The position numbers and the translations under genes are program-made. The notes below the pieces were generated by a model that was not told where the DNA came from, did no database searches, and worked only from the letters and a program-made list of their open reading frames with translations. A DNA stretch of 64,000 bases. Origin: Siphonodentalium dalli (lineage: Eukaryota; Mollusca; Scaphopoda; Gadilida; Siphonodentaliidae). The stretch covers positions 151,358,224-151,422,223 of the forward strand of contig CP136066.1 in NCBI GenBank assembly GCA_032622095.1, written 5' to 3'. Below are positions 23,600 through 34,429 of the stretch, in pieces. Numbering within the stretch: the first letter of the stretch is position 1; each line of letters opens with the position of its first letter.

Positions 23600-24968
23600 C
23601 ATGGCTACATAAAGTGTAAAATGGGCATAAGGACCTAAGTTCGAACATGACCGAGCCTTTCTAATATGAAAGCCATGTGCATATACCAAGTTTCATAAAA
23701 TCGTGTCAATTAATTTTCAAGTTATCACCCGGACAACAAAGGTTTCGGATGGCGAAACAGACGACCAAACGGAAGTACGCACGAACATCAAAGCGCTTTG
23801 TACCAATGTAATCGATTGATGGCATATTCAATGGGCAACAAGCGGGCCATACCCTTCTTTTTCATTAATATTTAAAAGGCATATAAATTATACCATCGGG
23901 AATAATGGCGTTCGTGCATGTGTGCTCACAGTGTGATTTCATTGAGATCAATATATGTGGATATATTCATGCTTGTGTATGGTGCTCACGTATATAGAGA
24001 AACGGCACTTAATGCCGACGGCTCGGAAATAGCAGGACAGAAACTTATATGTCTAATTAAAGAAGAGTGATCACAGCTCATGGAATATTCATGGCATTTG
24101 ACACTCATATGTCAATGTATACATGGAAACTTTTCTGCCATCAGCGTCGAAATTATGGCATGACTTAATTGACCCCTGAACTGAAACAAGCAGAATCCCT
24201 CGCAAACTCCAGGCAGAGTTATCACAGCGATAGCGTAGAGGGCGCTGTATGGAGTTTGAATCCCTCGTAGTGTTTAAATCGTGAATTGATGCAGGTAAGC
24301 GTCTCAATGTGAGAAGAACTCTTCACTTGAATTTTTGTTCTAATAGAAAAGCCCAAATGAGCCATAGCCAACTAAGACTCAAATTGCCGTGGTCTTAATG
24401 AAGACCTCCACGAGAATCACCTAAAAGAAAGCAACATGTGCTCATGACTGTGGCGACATAGTAAGCGCAGATAACTTTCATCATATATACAATTAAATCA
24501 AGGATGAATGTTTTATGTCATTAGAAACAAGATACTGAGACAGTGTCATACTCCTGAATGGCTCGAATTCTCTTCCACGTAGGACTAACTACAAAATCTT
24601 TAATATAGCAAACCCAAACTTTTATTACCATAAGTGGTCGTTTTTGTCTTCTATCATAATATATGGAATCATATACTGAACAAAACTTTGATCATATACT
24701 AGTACGTCTAATGTATTAATCAGGCAGCATAGTTGCTTGATTCATTGGATTTCCATTAGAATTCTGTTAAATGTCAATCATAAGCTTCTTTTACATACTA
24801 TTCTGCATGCTTTTCTTCTCTGAGGAGATAACTTAAGATAAACGATGACCCGCTCGTTGTTAGATCGTCTTCGCCCTCTTCTATTCTAATTTGTTATATG
24901 TAAATCATATTTTCAGCAGGAAGACGACCAACTATGGTTATGCTGTTCCCGTGCAATAACTGTCATTA
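23600..24968. other. MOK intron; retroelement-like remnant
   Basis: The stretch CCAAGTTTCATAAAAT...ACAGACGACCAAACGG near 23680-23780 resembles 3' regions of dispersed repeats common in marine invertebrates. No exon recognised. Confidence 0.35.
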
Positions 24969-25284
24969 TGGCTGAAGGGGTCACTCTCACCAAAAAAAGT
25001 GCTGAAGGGTACACAGGTTTTGATATGTCGTTTTAAAGGACATTCAGCTTTCGTATCTGTTAGAGAGTAAGTGTTTACGTTCCAATGAATATTAAAATAT
25101 ACTGAAAACAAACTGCTAATGGGCGCCAGACTTTCATAAACACAATTTAAGTAACGATGTTCGTGCCGATCAAAAACCCTATGTACACTTCAGCATATTT
25201 TCAAACCCTGTGTACCCTTCAGCATATTTTCAAACCCTGTGTACCCTTCAGCACTTTTTTTGGTGAGAGTGACCCCTTCAGCGT
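24969..25284. mobile_element. Short inverted-repeat element, GGCTGAAGGGG termini
   Basis: Left GGCTGAAGGGGTCACTCTC and its inverse at the right end enclose about 310 bp. A TA on each side fits a TA target duplication. The right half holds three roughly 30-bp repeats (CAAACCCTGTGTACCCTTC). Its termini resemble those of the element at 42588. No coding capacity. Confidence 0.7.
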
Positions 25285-25350
25285 TATTATGTGTCATTTG
25301 TAAAATTATATTTATTGTTATTGTACAAATAAAATCTAATCTAATCTAAT
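25285..25350 (+). repeat. LINE-like 3' tail with TAATC repeats
   Basis: TTATTGTACAAATAAAATC is followed by three TAATC units. Non-LTR retrotransposons of the CR1/RTE type end in short tandem repeats rather than poly-A. A similar tail sits at 63840-63880. Confidence 0.5.
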
Positions 25351-25659
25351 CAGTCTTGTTTGATGCATACATGTATTAATTGAGGGTAGAATAAATATTG
25401 TTTAACCCATATGTGTCAGCATTATTCCCAATTTCTGACCATAAAATTCCCAATTAACAGAAAGTTTCTTGTTTTCTGAAAACAAAAATAGAACTTCCCT
25501 TTCGTTTTATGGCGATTTTCAAGTTTACCCCTCTCTCTCTATATATACATATATGCGAGCTGCATGTTGAGGGCGACTGTATTCTGTTGTATATATATAT
25601 GAACTGCAGAGATTATACGATATAATATGGGGTTCGCGTATATAGTACGAAATACACAC

Positions 25660-25906
25660 CCTTCTTCTAGGATCTTTGTTTTCCTGTGTGTGAGAAGGGA
25701 GGGATTGAGCTTTGGGAATATTTGGATACACTGATATCTCGGGCACAGTCTGCGACTCCAGGCCCTCCTCACTGTGGTGGGTCGGGGGTGGCACCGTTTC
25801 ACGTTGAGGTCTTTCTGGCTTCGTTCGAATCCTTCGGATCTGTTCTTGTTGTGAAGTCTGCGCTGAAGCCTTCTGTGCGGCAACTGTTGCCCTCTTGTCT
25901 GCATCT
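25660..25906 (-). CDS. MOK: MOK kinase, start of C-terminal tail (recognised exon 10)
   Basis: Acceptor ATTTTCAG opens the exon, completing an Arg codon split from the kinase-domain exon. It reads DADKRATVAAQKASAQ, then a Gln/Arg/Pro-rich stretch with VPEISVYPNIPKAQSLP. The join (FKELR-DADKR) follows the HPYF motif in the way human MOK continues after its HPYF motif. The 3' border is inferred: the donor AGG|GTGTGT gives a phase-0 end that fits exon 11. Reading through instead gives about 45 more unconvincing residues to a stop at 25525. The acceptor side is firm, the donor side less so. Confidence 0.75.
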
Positions 25907-26235
25907 CTGAAAATATCCGAATATATATTCATGGACGTGATTGATGGGTATACGTGGAGCCCAACTTGGCATTTCTAACTGCACCCCCACCCCACCGCAC
26001 CCCTTGAACCAAGCCGAAATTTTCAAGTCCGGGGAAACTCCAGTTTCACATCCTTGTGTTGGAACGTTCCAGCTGTTACCTCAAGCGTTTCAAAGTGTTG
26101 GAAATTTCCAACCTGACACTCTCTGTGATTGCATAGAACAGTTCCAACTAATGGTAATATCAACATTTGAGCGAAAGTATAGGAAAATATTCAACTTTTT
26201 TATCGAAAAAGTTAGACAGACGGTCTTTATTTTTT

Positions 26236-26278
26236 ATCACTATACTGAACCCACTATACTGAACCCACTATACTGAAC
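26236..26278. repeat. Three copies of a 14-bp unit
   Basis: CACTATACTGAACC repeated three times in the intron between exons 9 and 10. Confidence 0.8.
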
Positions 26279-27252
26279 TTCTTTGCTATTTTCATGTACC
26301 CTAATGTGTATTGTTCAGGACAAATTATGTTAACAGCAAAGATGTTGGGTCCAAGTGTTCCCACTTGGTCAACGTTTCATTTTTCGATCATGATGGGGGT
26401 CGGGTAACGGTAGTTACATATTAGCGATGTCATTGTGATGGGATTTAAAAAAAGTGATGTGTCATTTTGCAAGTATTTGATCCACTCTAACCACTGATAA
26501 CGAAACAAATATAATGGTGCAAAAGGTCACGCAACGGCGATGAAAACACAAATATAATAGTCCTGGGAGCTGATAGGGTACCCCTGCACCCCACCCAGGA
26601 CTTAACCCCACTCATTTTCTTCCTATTTTCTAACTTTCAAGCAATGTTAACACGAAAATAAAGTGGCTGTGTAGACACCAGACAAGATGGCGTCCAAAAT
26701 GGCCACCGTTTTTCAGACGAGGCACTATAAGTCAGTTTGGTGCAAATTATAGAGAGAAAATATTGTCAAATCTATACAAATGTAGTGAAGCTAAGACATA
26801 ATGCTACCTTTTTATGGCAAAATTGTAACTCCCCCGTCTTAGATGGCCACCGGAAGTGGAAAATATGAGTTTTCACTAATATCTTCTAGATCAGATTCTG
26901 CTTTTTGGAACTGGCTGAGAACTGTGACTTTATTTTCATTTTAACTGATCATTGGAGCATTAAAATGTGCCATTCCATGGGATTTTGCCGAAAACTTCTT
27001 TATTTTTGTGATTCTGGCCATGGATGAGAACAGGCCAAGAACATGATTGTGGATTGTGAATTCCATTCCCCGTATTTCGTGGAGCAAAAATCCGAACCTA
27101 CGAACAAGACATCACGGTGTCCCTGGGCCAGTTCTGGGTGCCATTCCCGAACAGAATAGGACGAGGTTTGTATATAATAATAGTCTGAATAATATCTGTG
27201 TATATATGATGTATACTATTATATGTTACGAGAAGATATGACTTATTTATAC
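26279..27252. other. MOK intron, no gene seen
   Basis: Contains AAGATGGCGTCCAAAATGG and AGATGGCCACCGGAAGTGG blocks near 26690 and 26840, reminiscent of other repeats in the window. No exon recognised. Confidence 0.4.
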
Positions 27253-27426
27253 CTTAACTCCTTGAAATAGGGATGTTTCAGCGCCTGTCGCGCCGTGATC
27301 CGCTCATCGGGATCATATTCACACATTCGGAGGATGAGGTCGGTGGTGTCTGGAGTAACATGAGTCAGCAGTCGCTCGATACCCGTTCCTTTCTTGGCCG
27401 GGAAATTGAAATTCAGAGCCCGCGAC
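27253..27426 (-). CDS. MOK: MOK kinase, C-lobe exon (recognised exon 9)
   Basis: A 174-base exon encoding the end of the kinase domain: SRALNFNFPAKKGTGI, LLTHVTP and the diagnostic YDPDERITARQALKHPYF. This follows the human MOK order (SRAMNF-FP-KKG-GI..., YDPDERI, HPYF) more closely than MAK or ICK. RCK-family kinases (MAK, ICK/CILK1, MOK) control cilium length and traffic. Borders are acceptor CATGCAG and donor GTATAA; it begins with the third base of a Lys codon. This is the clearest single signature of gene identity. Confidence 0.96.
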
Positions 27427-28634
27427 CTGCATGAAGCGACAGAAATTTGAGTGATAGGCAACACATATTCACATGAATTGTAGACATAGATTTTTTATTG
27501 ACATTTCAGCACAAATCGAATTTCAATGTATGAATGTGGACGATAAAATCATATTTCTTATGAAAAACGAATACAAAGATGTCTTCACTACATTCTATAA
27601 CATGGCCCGGAAATTATACACATGTGCATGATAAATATAGTCATAATTTATAAGCTATTTTATAGGCAAATTCACTCCTCGTTCTGCTGTCGTGTTATAA
27701 CATGATTACATGTAAACCACAAAGACCACACAGTGTTAGTCTTCTTCAGTAACCTCCTCTCCTGTTGTGATAACAATTCTGTTCCTGTTCCTTCAAGCAC
27801 CCATCAATAAGTTTATATATTGTTGAACATGTAACCGACCGCAATTAACAGAATAACAAAAACACTTCTTTAAAACAACTATGATCAACAAGTTCATGAA
27901 AAATTAGATTGACTTTGTTCTTATTTTCATTATTAATAACTCCTTAATAATGAGATTTTGCGTGCCAAAACCATTGCTATGTTAACATAACTGTTACAGT
28001 AGACTTACCGACAAAATCCAATTAGTCTAATAAGATACCAAAGTTTAATCAAAACTTTACTGAAAACATTGGAAAGGTCAATGTATTTAAAAAATTTATG
28101 AAAATCATATTCAGACCAAAATAATTTTTATCTTACTATACGATTAGCGATGTTTGTTGACAAATCACTGTAACACTTTTGTTTGCATAACAATGGTTTC
28201 AACACGCATTTTGTTATTGGAGAACTATCAATAAAGAAAATAAGAACACATTTGATCTATTTCTCCATGTTCTTCTTTGTGCTGTTTTATTTTTATTTTT
28301 TACATTTTTTGCACATTACCCACTGCGAGTGTCTTGTTGCCTTTAACTTAACATAAAAATGAGCTGCATGTCGAACGTTGGACATTTTACATATCCGCCA
28401 GGTTTATTATTGTTACCATCTTCCAATCTTTCATTTATACTAGACAGGAAGTTACTTTCAATAAGCACTGTGCTCATTGCGGCAATACTGAAATAGTCTG
28501 ACAACTCATTTTATACACATAGCATCATACCACCTGCTATCTTGTAGCTACAACTTAAGATTTTTTCTCTCCACGCGGTGCTAATATGATGTCACAAATC
28601 ATTTTAAACTGCAAATTTTAATGATGTAGCTCAC

Positions 28635-28736
28635 TTTCGAAACTTGTTGAGAATGTTTGTTTCTGGTGTCCCCATGATGTCGTGGATTTTGGATATCTGG
28701 TCGACTTCGTTGGTACCAGGGAACAGTGGGTGGAGA
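28635..28736 (-). CDS. MOK: MOK kinase, C-lobe exon (recognised exon 8)
   Basis: Encodes TLHPLFPGTNEVDQISKIHD, then IMGTPETNILNKFRK, the CMGC-kinase segment after helix F that carries LFPG and the D-Q-I-x-K-I motif. Bordered by acceptor TTTACAG and donor GTGAGC, with phases that fit exons 7 and 9. Confidence 0.95.
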
Positions 28737-29513
28737 CTGTAAAGAACAAAGAAAAAATAGTTCCATATCCAATACAATCATGTACTCTATATATGTGCAG
28801 AAATTTCTTTTAGCTGACAATTTCCGTTTATGAACCATGTTAAACTGTACTTATCAAGAGTAACCAGTCACAAATATATCTGTCCATGCCACTGGTGTGC
28901 ATCAGAGTTATCTATAGTTATAAGCAAACTCGGGTATGGGGTACTCTCCAGCGACATTATTGCAGTTCCAAAGTAGTTTATAGAAAAGGGGTGATGTCCA
29001 TTTAAAAATATTCATGGGTTAGTTAGTCACAGTATTTAAGACAACCATTTGTGATAAATGTGTCTTGGTGGCGACACTGTTTATAAACAAAAACGTTAAA
29101 GTCAAGCGTTTGGGCACGAGTTGACTCATAATCGGGGTACTAGTTTGCTTTTTCTGGATGTTACGAGTTGGCCAGTATACGATTTTGCGAAGGTACGGAA
29201 CGGACTTACTCCTCTGTCAGTGACGGATGTAATTGAACATATTTATTGTGACCAACATAAAACTACACTACACACATTTCAAAAGTCTATTAGAGAAAAA
29301 TTGTTGTCTCCAAACAAAGTTCAGAGCACTATAGAAATGATTTGATGTTCATGACTACCTAAAACCATGTGACGACATGGAACATACGACATGCTGCTGC
29401 ACAGGGGATCGGTACACAGGTTATGAAACTTATATGGGAACCATGCACTTTCCTCAGGAGAAATATAGTTGCTAATGAGTGTGACGGTATGGGCCTATAT
29501 ATAGAAAACTTAC

Positions 29514-29606
29514 GTTAGGACTTCAAACATTACACATCCGACACTCCAAATGTCCATTTTGTATGTGTAATATCCATCCGTCAGCAGACACTCGGGGGCG
29601 CGGTAC
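29514..29606 (-). CDS. MOK: MOK kinase, APE and helix F exon (recognised exon 7)
   Basis: Encodes YRAPECLLTDGYYTYKMDIW, then SVGCVMFEVLT. It contains the APE motif that anchors the activation segment and the D-x-W-S-x-G of helix F. Borders are acceptor TTTTCCAG and donor GTAAGT. The preceding Trp codon is split with exon 6. Confidence 0.96.
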
Positions 29607-29955
29607 CTGGAAAAGAGGCCAACTGTGAAAATAAATGTGCACTAATTACTTTCTGTATACTAGCTCCATGTCCACAAACAATATCAATATTAATTCGTCA
29701 AGGCTTTATCGCCAAAATGACAGAATTCTTCGCGTGATTGCAACACGAAGGCGTCAAAATAGTTGATGGTCATTTTGTATGTGGGATTGGAGGACAAGTT
29801 CTTGAAACGTATACAGACATCCGCTCCCCCACAGTACAGAGAATATGTTTGACAACGTGCAACAACAAAATTTAAATATAAATATTCTGTTTGCATACAA
29901 GTAATTATATATGCATGGATTCTAAATATAATACCAGATATTACTGCTGCGTGTG

Positions 29956-30523
29956 CAAGGTTCGCGCTGCCACTTGCCAAATTTGCCAATGGCAAAAATA
30001 ATTAACATTAATTTTGGCAAAACATATTTTCATTTGGCAAAAGTTTTTGGCAAGTCACTTTTTAATTCCTCAAAAAAGTTGAAAAATATCGGTCAATCCA
30101 TACCATTCATTTTAGGAAACTGTTACAATATAGTTATTTTAGTGCTTTATATGGTTTCGGAAATGCAGTTAATATGTTAACATTATTATCGATGGGTGCG
30201 GAATTACCAATATTTAGTGTGATGGTAGCGTTTACATAACTAATCCTCTTGTGATGTTCCCTTCTGATGAAGCAACTCTTCTACCATTTTATTGTTCGGT
30301 GATTGGTTTATTGTTGTATGATAAACAACAATAGAGATGCGAGTATAATTATTAACTAACTGCTTTCCTATATATCGATATCAAGCGAGTGTTGAAACAT
30401 AAAACTCAATCACGGTTCCAGAAAATGATACGATCAGGGCAAATTCTAATAGAATTTGGCAAAAAATATTTTCATTTGGCAAATTATTTGGCAAAAGTAA
30501 ATTTCGGTCCAGCGCGGACCCTG
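29956..30523. mobile_element. Non-autonomous hAT element, 568 bp, perfect TSD
   Basis: Inverted termini CAAGGTTCGCGCTG and CAGCGCGGACCCTG are flanked by the exact 8-bp repeat TGCGTGTG (29948-29955, 30524-30531). Many TTTGGCAAA motifs lie inside both ends (29976-30055, 30457-30497), in both orientations, as expected of subterminal transposase sites. No coding capacity. It sits in the MOK intron between exons 6 and 7. Confidence 0.92.
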
Positions 30524-30883
30524 TGCGTGTGTGTGTTTTTGGAGAAGGGTGTGTGCATATACCTAGACAACATATGCGTGTATGTAATTTATTAAGGGGT
30601 GATATCGTATATAGATTAAGGCCGGGCGGCATAACTGTTTTGATTAAAGTCACAAGGTAGTTTAAAGTCCAACACTACCCATGGTTTCATGTGACGAAAA
30701 TATGGATACCAATATGCAGTTCACATATAAGTGTCTACCAAGAGGTTGAGTGTTGACATTTTTTGGCATGTAGTAAGGGCCCCGCCCTAAATTCTCCAAA
30801 TGTTACTCTCAAAATTCACAGTATAATATTCGGATTCTGTGGTTTTATCATTATTCCACGAGGAATATAAAACAATATTACTC

Positions 30884-30955
30884 AGTGGAGCGCTCAGCGG
30901 AGTGCTCATTTGGGTGCTCAGTGGGGTTCTCAGTGGGGTGCTCAGTGGGGTGCTC
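30884..30955. repeat. 12-bp minisatellite abutting a MOK splice donor
   Basis: Six consecutive 12-base units (consensus AGTGGGGTGCTC on the + strand). The last unit runs into the donor of exon 6: on the transcript strand GTGAGC overlaps the repeat phase, and each unit offers a near copy (CTGAGC). See findings. Confidence 0.92.
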
Positions 30956-30957
30956 AC

Positions 30958-31043
30958 CATCGAGTTGATATATATTCCGTGTAAGGTTGTTTGGAGTAAA
31001 CACTTCGACATGATCCGAAGTCCGCTAGTTTGAGCATGTCTTC
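30958..31043 (-). CDS. MOK: MOK kinase, DFG and TEY activation-loop exon (recognised exon 6)
   Basis: Encodes EDMLKLADFGSCRSVYSKQP then YTEYISTRW. It contains the Mg-binding DFG and the dual-phosphorylation TEY of MOK (other RCK kinases use TDY). Borders are acceptor TATTTCAG and donor GTGAGC. The donor is embedded at the edge of a 12-bp minisatellite. Confidence 0.96.
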
Positions 31044-31135
31044 CTGAAATAAACATAAAGAAACACAAGTATTAACCCTTCCATGACTCACACACAGTTT
31101 ATAGGCAGTTAAAATATATGATGACATAATATTAA

Positions 31136-31330
31136 AGATGGCGTATCTCTTTGCTGAACTTTATGTGTATAATCGGGGCTATAAAATACTAATTCTGAGT
31201 CAGGGCGAACAGGCAACATGGATATTATATTTTTCTCCCATTATTTTCTTTGAACTGGGACAGAAAAAAATGTGGCTATTTGTAGAACATTACATCATTT
31301 TGTATTCGAAATTTATCTTTTAAAACACCT
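31136..31330. mobile_element. Short TTAA element, family-D-like termini (195 bp)
   Basis: Starts AGATGGCGTATCTCTTT after TTAA (31132-31135) and ends ACACCT before TTAA (31331-31334). The left terminus matches family D (AGATGGATTATCTCTTT). It may be an internally deleted copy. It lies 93 bases upstream of exon 6 on the gene strand. Confidence 0.55.
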
Positions 31331-31413
31331 TTAAGTGAAATATCTGTCACATCAGTGGTGGTGCCGGCTTGGAGATTGAACATCTTTAGACATAATTATA
31401 GAGGATCTCTAAT

Positions 31414-31515
31414 GAGTCGCGAATTCTATGCGAAATGTATTAACCGAGTGTACTAAACTCGATTCGAGCCGAGCTTTAGTGGACGAGGTTAATACATTTC
31501 GTATAGAATTGCGAC
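31414..31515. repeat. Hairpin-forming inverted repeat
   Basis: GTCGCGAATTCTATGCGAAA and the following bases to TTAACC are mirrored by GGTTAATACATTTCGTATAG and the bases after it, with a loop of about 40 bases. No element boundaries recognised. Confidence 0.75.
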
Positions 31516-31519
31516 GAAT

Positions 31520-32470
31520 TTGAGTTCATTTTTATCACATAATCACTTTTAGCACGAAAAAACGATCTCGAAGCGGCTGGGGTTAAAACAAAATTGTTAT
31601 TGATTTTCTTATCACAAGTTAACAACCAAAGAGGAAGAAGACATATTCAAGACAAAATATAATTGCTTTTAAATGTGCCCTTTCAAGTTGACAAATTGTT
31701 CAACCACCCTTATCACCCATGTTTATCTGACAGACAACACTAAATAACCGAACACAACTTGATTATAATAATCATATTCTAATTAACATAATAATAACAC
31801 TGATCGATATCTTACATCTTTCGTCGAGGCTATTGCCGCCGACAATACACGTAGGCCTATGTCGTACTAATATGAGTCCGGGTTTAGGGGCTAATTATAT
31901 ATATGTGATAACATTATTATATGAAACACGACGAACTGACTGGCTAACTAATAAAAAACTCAACCAAGAACAATGCAGTTTGAATGTACAATAAGCCTTC
32001 TGCGTCTGTTGGCACTGTTAGGTTTCAACAGAAGGCGAAAAATAAATACAATGTCACACAAAAACCTATCAAAATAACTATATCAATAAATTATTTGCCT
32101 CTACACGCTTGAAGAAACAATGGCTACTTTATATTTGATAGTTATATTGCATTATTACATAAATCATTGAATTTATCGCCTTTGACCTTTAAAGAGCGTT
32201 AAACATGAACAATTTCCCGATATGGTTAAAATAAAGAGCGTTCGTTTACACGTAGTCCCACCACTTTGTCTTTCCACAGCGTATCGCTACGTTCAAGCAA
32301 GAATGATAAATTCGAGACTGACTCTTTGTAGTTCAATGAAAGCTATTAAAGAGCGTTTAATTAAACGGATTTCATCATGATATAAGAAATACGTTTTACA
32401 TTGTCCATATTTATATAAATATATTATCTGATAACTTATATAATCGTTCATTATATATACATACTAGCCG
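31520..32470. other. MOK intron, no gene seen
   Basis: AT-rich intron sequence. No repeat or exon recognised beyond short homopolymers. Confidence 0.4.
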
Positions 32471-32502
32471 ATGAGCCCGACGTTGTTCGGGCTATTCAAA
32501 AA

Positions 32503-32960
32503 CCAAATTTCAAGTCGATAGCTCCACCCGTTTCCGAGATCTGGTCTGCGCATGCGCGAAGCTGGCGTCGCACGGACTCGGCGACCCGATAAAATTCGTA
32601 TCCGGGGCAAGATACATTCACATACCAAATTTCAAGTCGATAGCTCCACCCGTTTCCGAGATCTCGTCTGCGCATGCGCGAAGCTGGTGTCGCACGGGCT
32701 CGGCGATCCGATAATATTCGCATCCGGGGCAAGATACATTCACATAGCAAATTTCAAGTCGATAGCTCCACCCGTTTCTGAGATCTCGTCTGCGCATGCG
32801 CGAAGCGGGCGCCACACGGGCTCGCCAATACGACAACGTCCACCGCCTGGTCAAACTACACACACGTACCAAGTTTCGTCCCGATCGGTCGAGAATCGTA
32901 GATTTGTATTAATGACAAACATACAGACAAACATACAGACAGACAAACAGACAGAGGTCT
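32503..32960. repeat. Three 122-bp tandem units plus GACAAACATACA tail
   Basis: The unit starts CCAAATTTCAAGTCGATAGC and repeats at 32503, 32625 and 32747. It is followed by AAGTTTCGTCCCGATCGGT and a (GACAAACATACA/GACAGA) run. Each unit contains the palindrome GCGCATGCGC (32548, 32670, 32792). This layout resembles the 3' part of a dispersed retroelement with a microsatellite tail. No convincing protein, although overlapping frames stay open on both strands because of the repeat. Confidence 0.85.
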
Positions 32961-33339
32961 TCAAAATATATATGAGATATGTACTGAAAACAACTGTTAT
33001 CTATATCACTTAGCGCATATACAGAGTCCCGTAGTCACAATTACCTTTATAAATTACGTCAGACCCCTCCCCTATTCAGGGCGCTGTAGAAATTTTCCCC
33101 AAAGCGGATTTTAGCGGATTTTGGATATGTTATACAGGAAGGTCTTCTCTTTCCAACGATACCAAATTTAGCTTGTTAAGAATTTTTTCCGGGTAGGTCC
33201 AGACCGTCCTATATTTCAGCTCCGACAGCCAGACTATAACCCGCGAACCAAAGTTCGTCGATCGTCACTTTCATAAGTAAATAGACTAGAAGATATTGAT
33301 GTCTCACAAATAACACGTTCGTGGTTCTTATTATCTTAC

Positions 33340-33388
33340 CTTTATCAGAATGTTTTCTGGCTTGACATCTCGGTGAAATATTCCATTC
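33340..33388 (-). CDS. MOK: MOK kinase, catalytic-loop exon (recognised exon 5)
   Basis: A 49-base micro-exon encoding NGIFHRDVKPENILIK: the HRD catalytic loop with Asp base, the following Lys and the metal-binding Asn. Borders are acceptor TTTTTAG and donor GTAAGA. The Lys codon before Asn is split with exon 4. Too short for simple ORF detection; found by motif. Confidence 0.96.
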
Positions 33389-33463
33389 CTAAAAAGAGGC
33401 AATATATAATGCATGGCGATAATGGAGAGAATTGCATGATATCTTGCTTGAAAAGCTTATTAA

Positions 33464-34427
33464 GCCAAACTTTTTTATTTTACTGCTTTACGGATCCGCT
33501 GACCCTGTTTTCTGTGGCCTGCCAAGGAAATAAAAATCAAATATAATTTAAATTTTTTTATTTTCACAGCCGACCTTAGCTGTTTCTGCTTATCAGTAAC
33601 AAATTATCTAACCACATTTCACTGGTGATTAAAGATGCACATGACCTAACAACTATAGATATCTCTGGCTTTAATTACTTTTAACTACATCCAAGATGAA
33701 AACTGCGAAGTCAGCTTGAGTTTATATTCCTCTGCAACCAAGATACCTGTATGCTTTCTATGAATCTTGACATCTCTTTAAAACTTTAAATGGCCTTTAG
33801 AATACATTTTGTATTCCTGGGAATTTATGGTGATCTTTATGACCGAAGACCAATAACAGTCCACAAGGTTTTTTTTAGATAGGAATGACAAGCTAATGTG
33901 TGGGTTTGCTCAAGTTACACATTCACTGTTTATCACTACCGGTACCACTAATCTCACCATTCCCATGTGTGTATTAACCCTCTCTATACTAAATGCTCAT
34001 TGACCAGACAAGTAGATTCCTTAGGAAATGTTCAGATAATAAGTTTAACAAATGGCCATAGACCGTTTTCTAAACTTATTATCTGAACATTTCCCACCAA
34101 CTAATAGGAATCCTTCTGCACATATACTTTTTCAATGTATACATTATAACTGAATTAGGGGGTCCATTTATTTAATAATTAAAATGTTAAACAAAAACAA
34201 ACTCTTTATTTCTGGATTTTTTCTATAGTATTCAATAATCTGAGCTATGTTTCAAATAATAGTACTAAAACCTGTTCTCTGTAAGTGACGGACAGAGAAT
34301 CGTGAAGACACACTTACCACCTTAGCGAATAAAATGATTCAAGCATTTTTTTTATTTTTTTTCCGACCGACCCTACCAAAACAAGGTTTTAAAAAATCCG
34401 TAAAGCAGAAAAATAAAAAAGTTTGGC
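33464..34427. mobile_element. Inverted-repeat element, GCCAAAC termini, with nested MITE
   Basis: GCCAAACTTTTTTATTTTAC... with CTGCTTTACGGAT at the left is mirrored at the right, about 32 bp with few mismatches. The interior includes a family-I piggyBac-like fragment. No transposase frame. Target duplication unclear. Confidence 0.7.
33978..34161. mobile_element. Family-I piggyBac-like MITE, truncated, with palindrome
   Basis: After TTAA (33974-33977) it begins CCCTCTCTATACTAAATG as in family I. It contains a 70-base palindrome (GGAAATGTTCAGATAATAAG and its inverse, 34026-34096), also seen in pieces near 48785, 50820 and 52305. The right terminus was not found. Confidence 0.6.
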
Positions 34428-34429
34428 CT

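Noticed and set aside
25525-25932. Reading the - strand frame at 25.5-25.9 kb as a 135-residue stand-alone protein
   Set aside because: Its first residues lie in intron sequence upstream of a clear acceptor; the frame is MOK exon 10, and the last ~45 residues look non-coding.
32552-33013. 153-codon + strand frame and two 84-codon - strand frames
   Set aside because: All are by-products of the 122-bp tandem repeat.
33627-33660. TTAAAGATGCAC, same as the family-E terminus
   Set aside because: No matching right end nearby; a lone match of this length can be chance or a solitary remnant.
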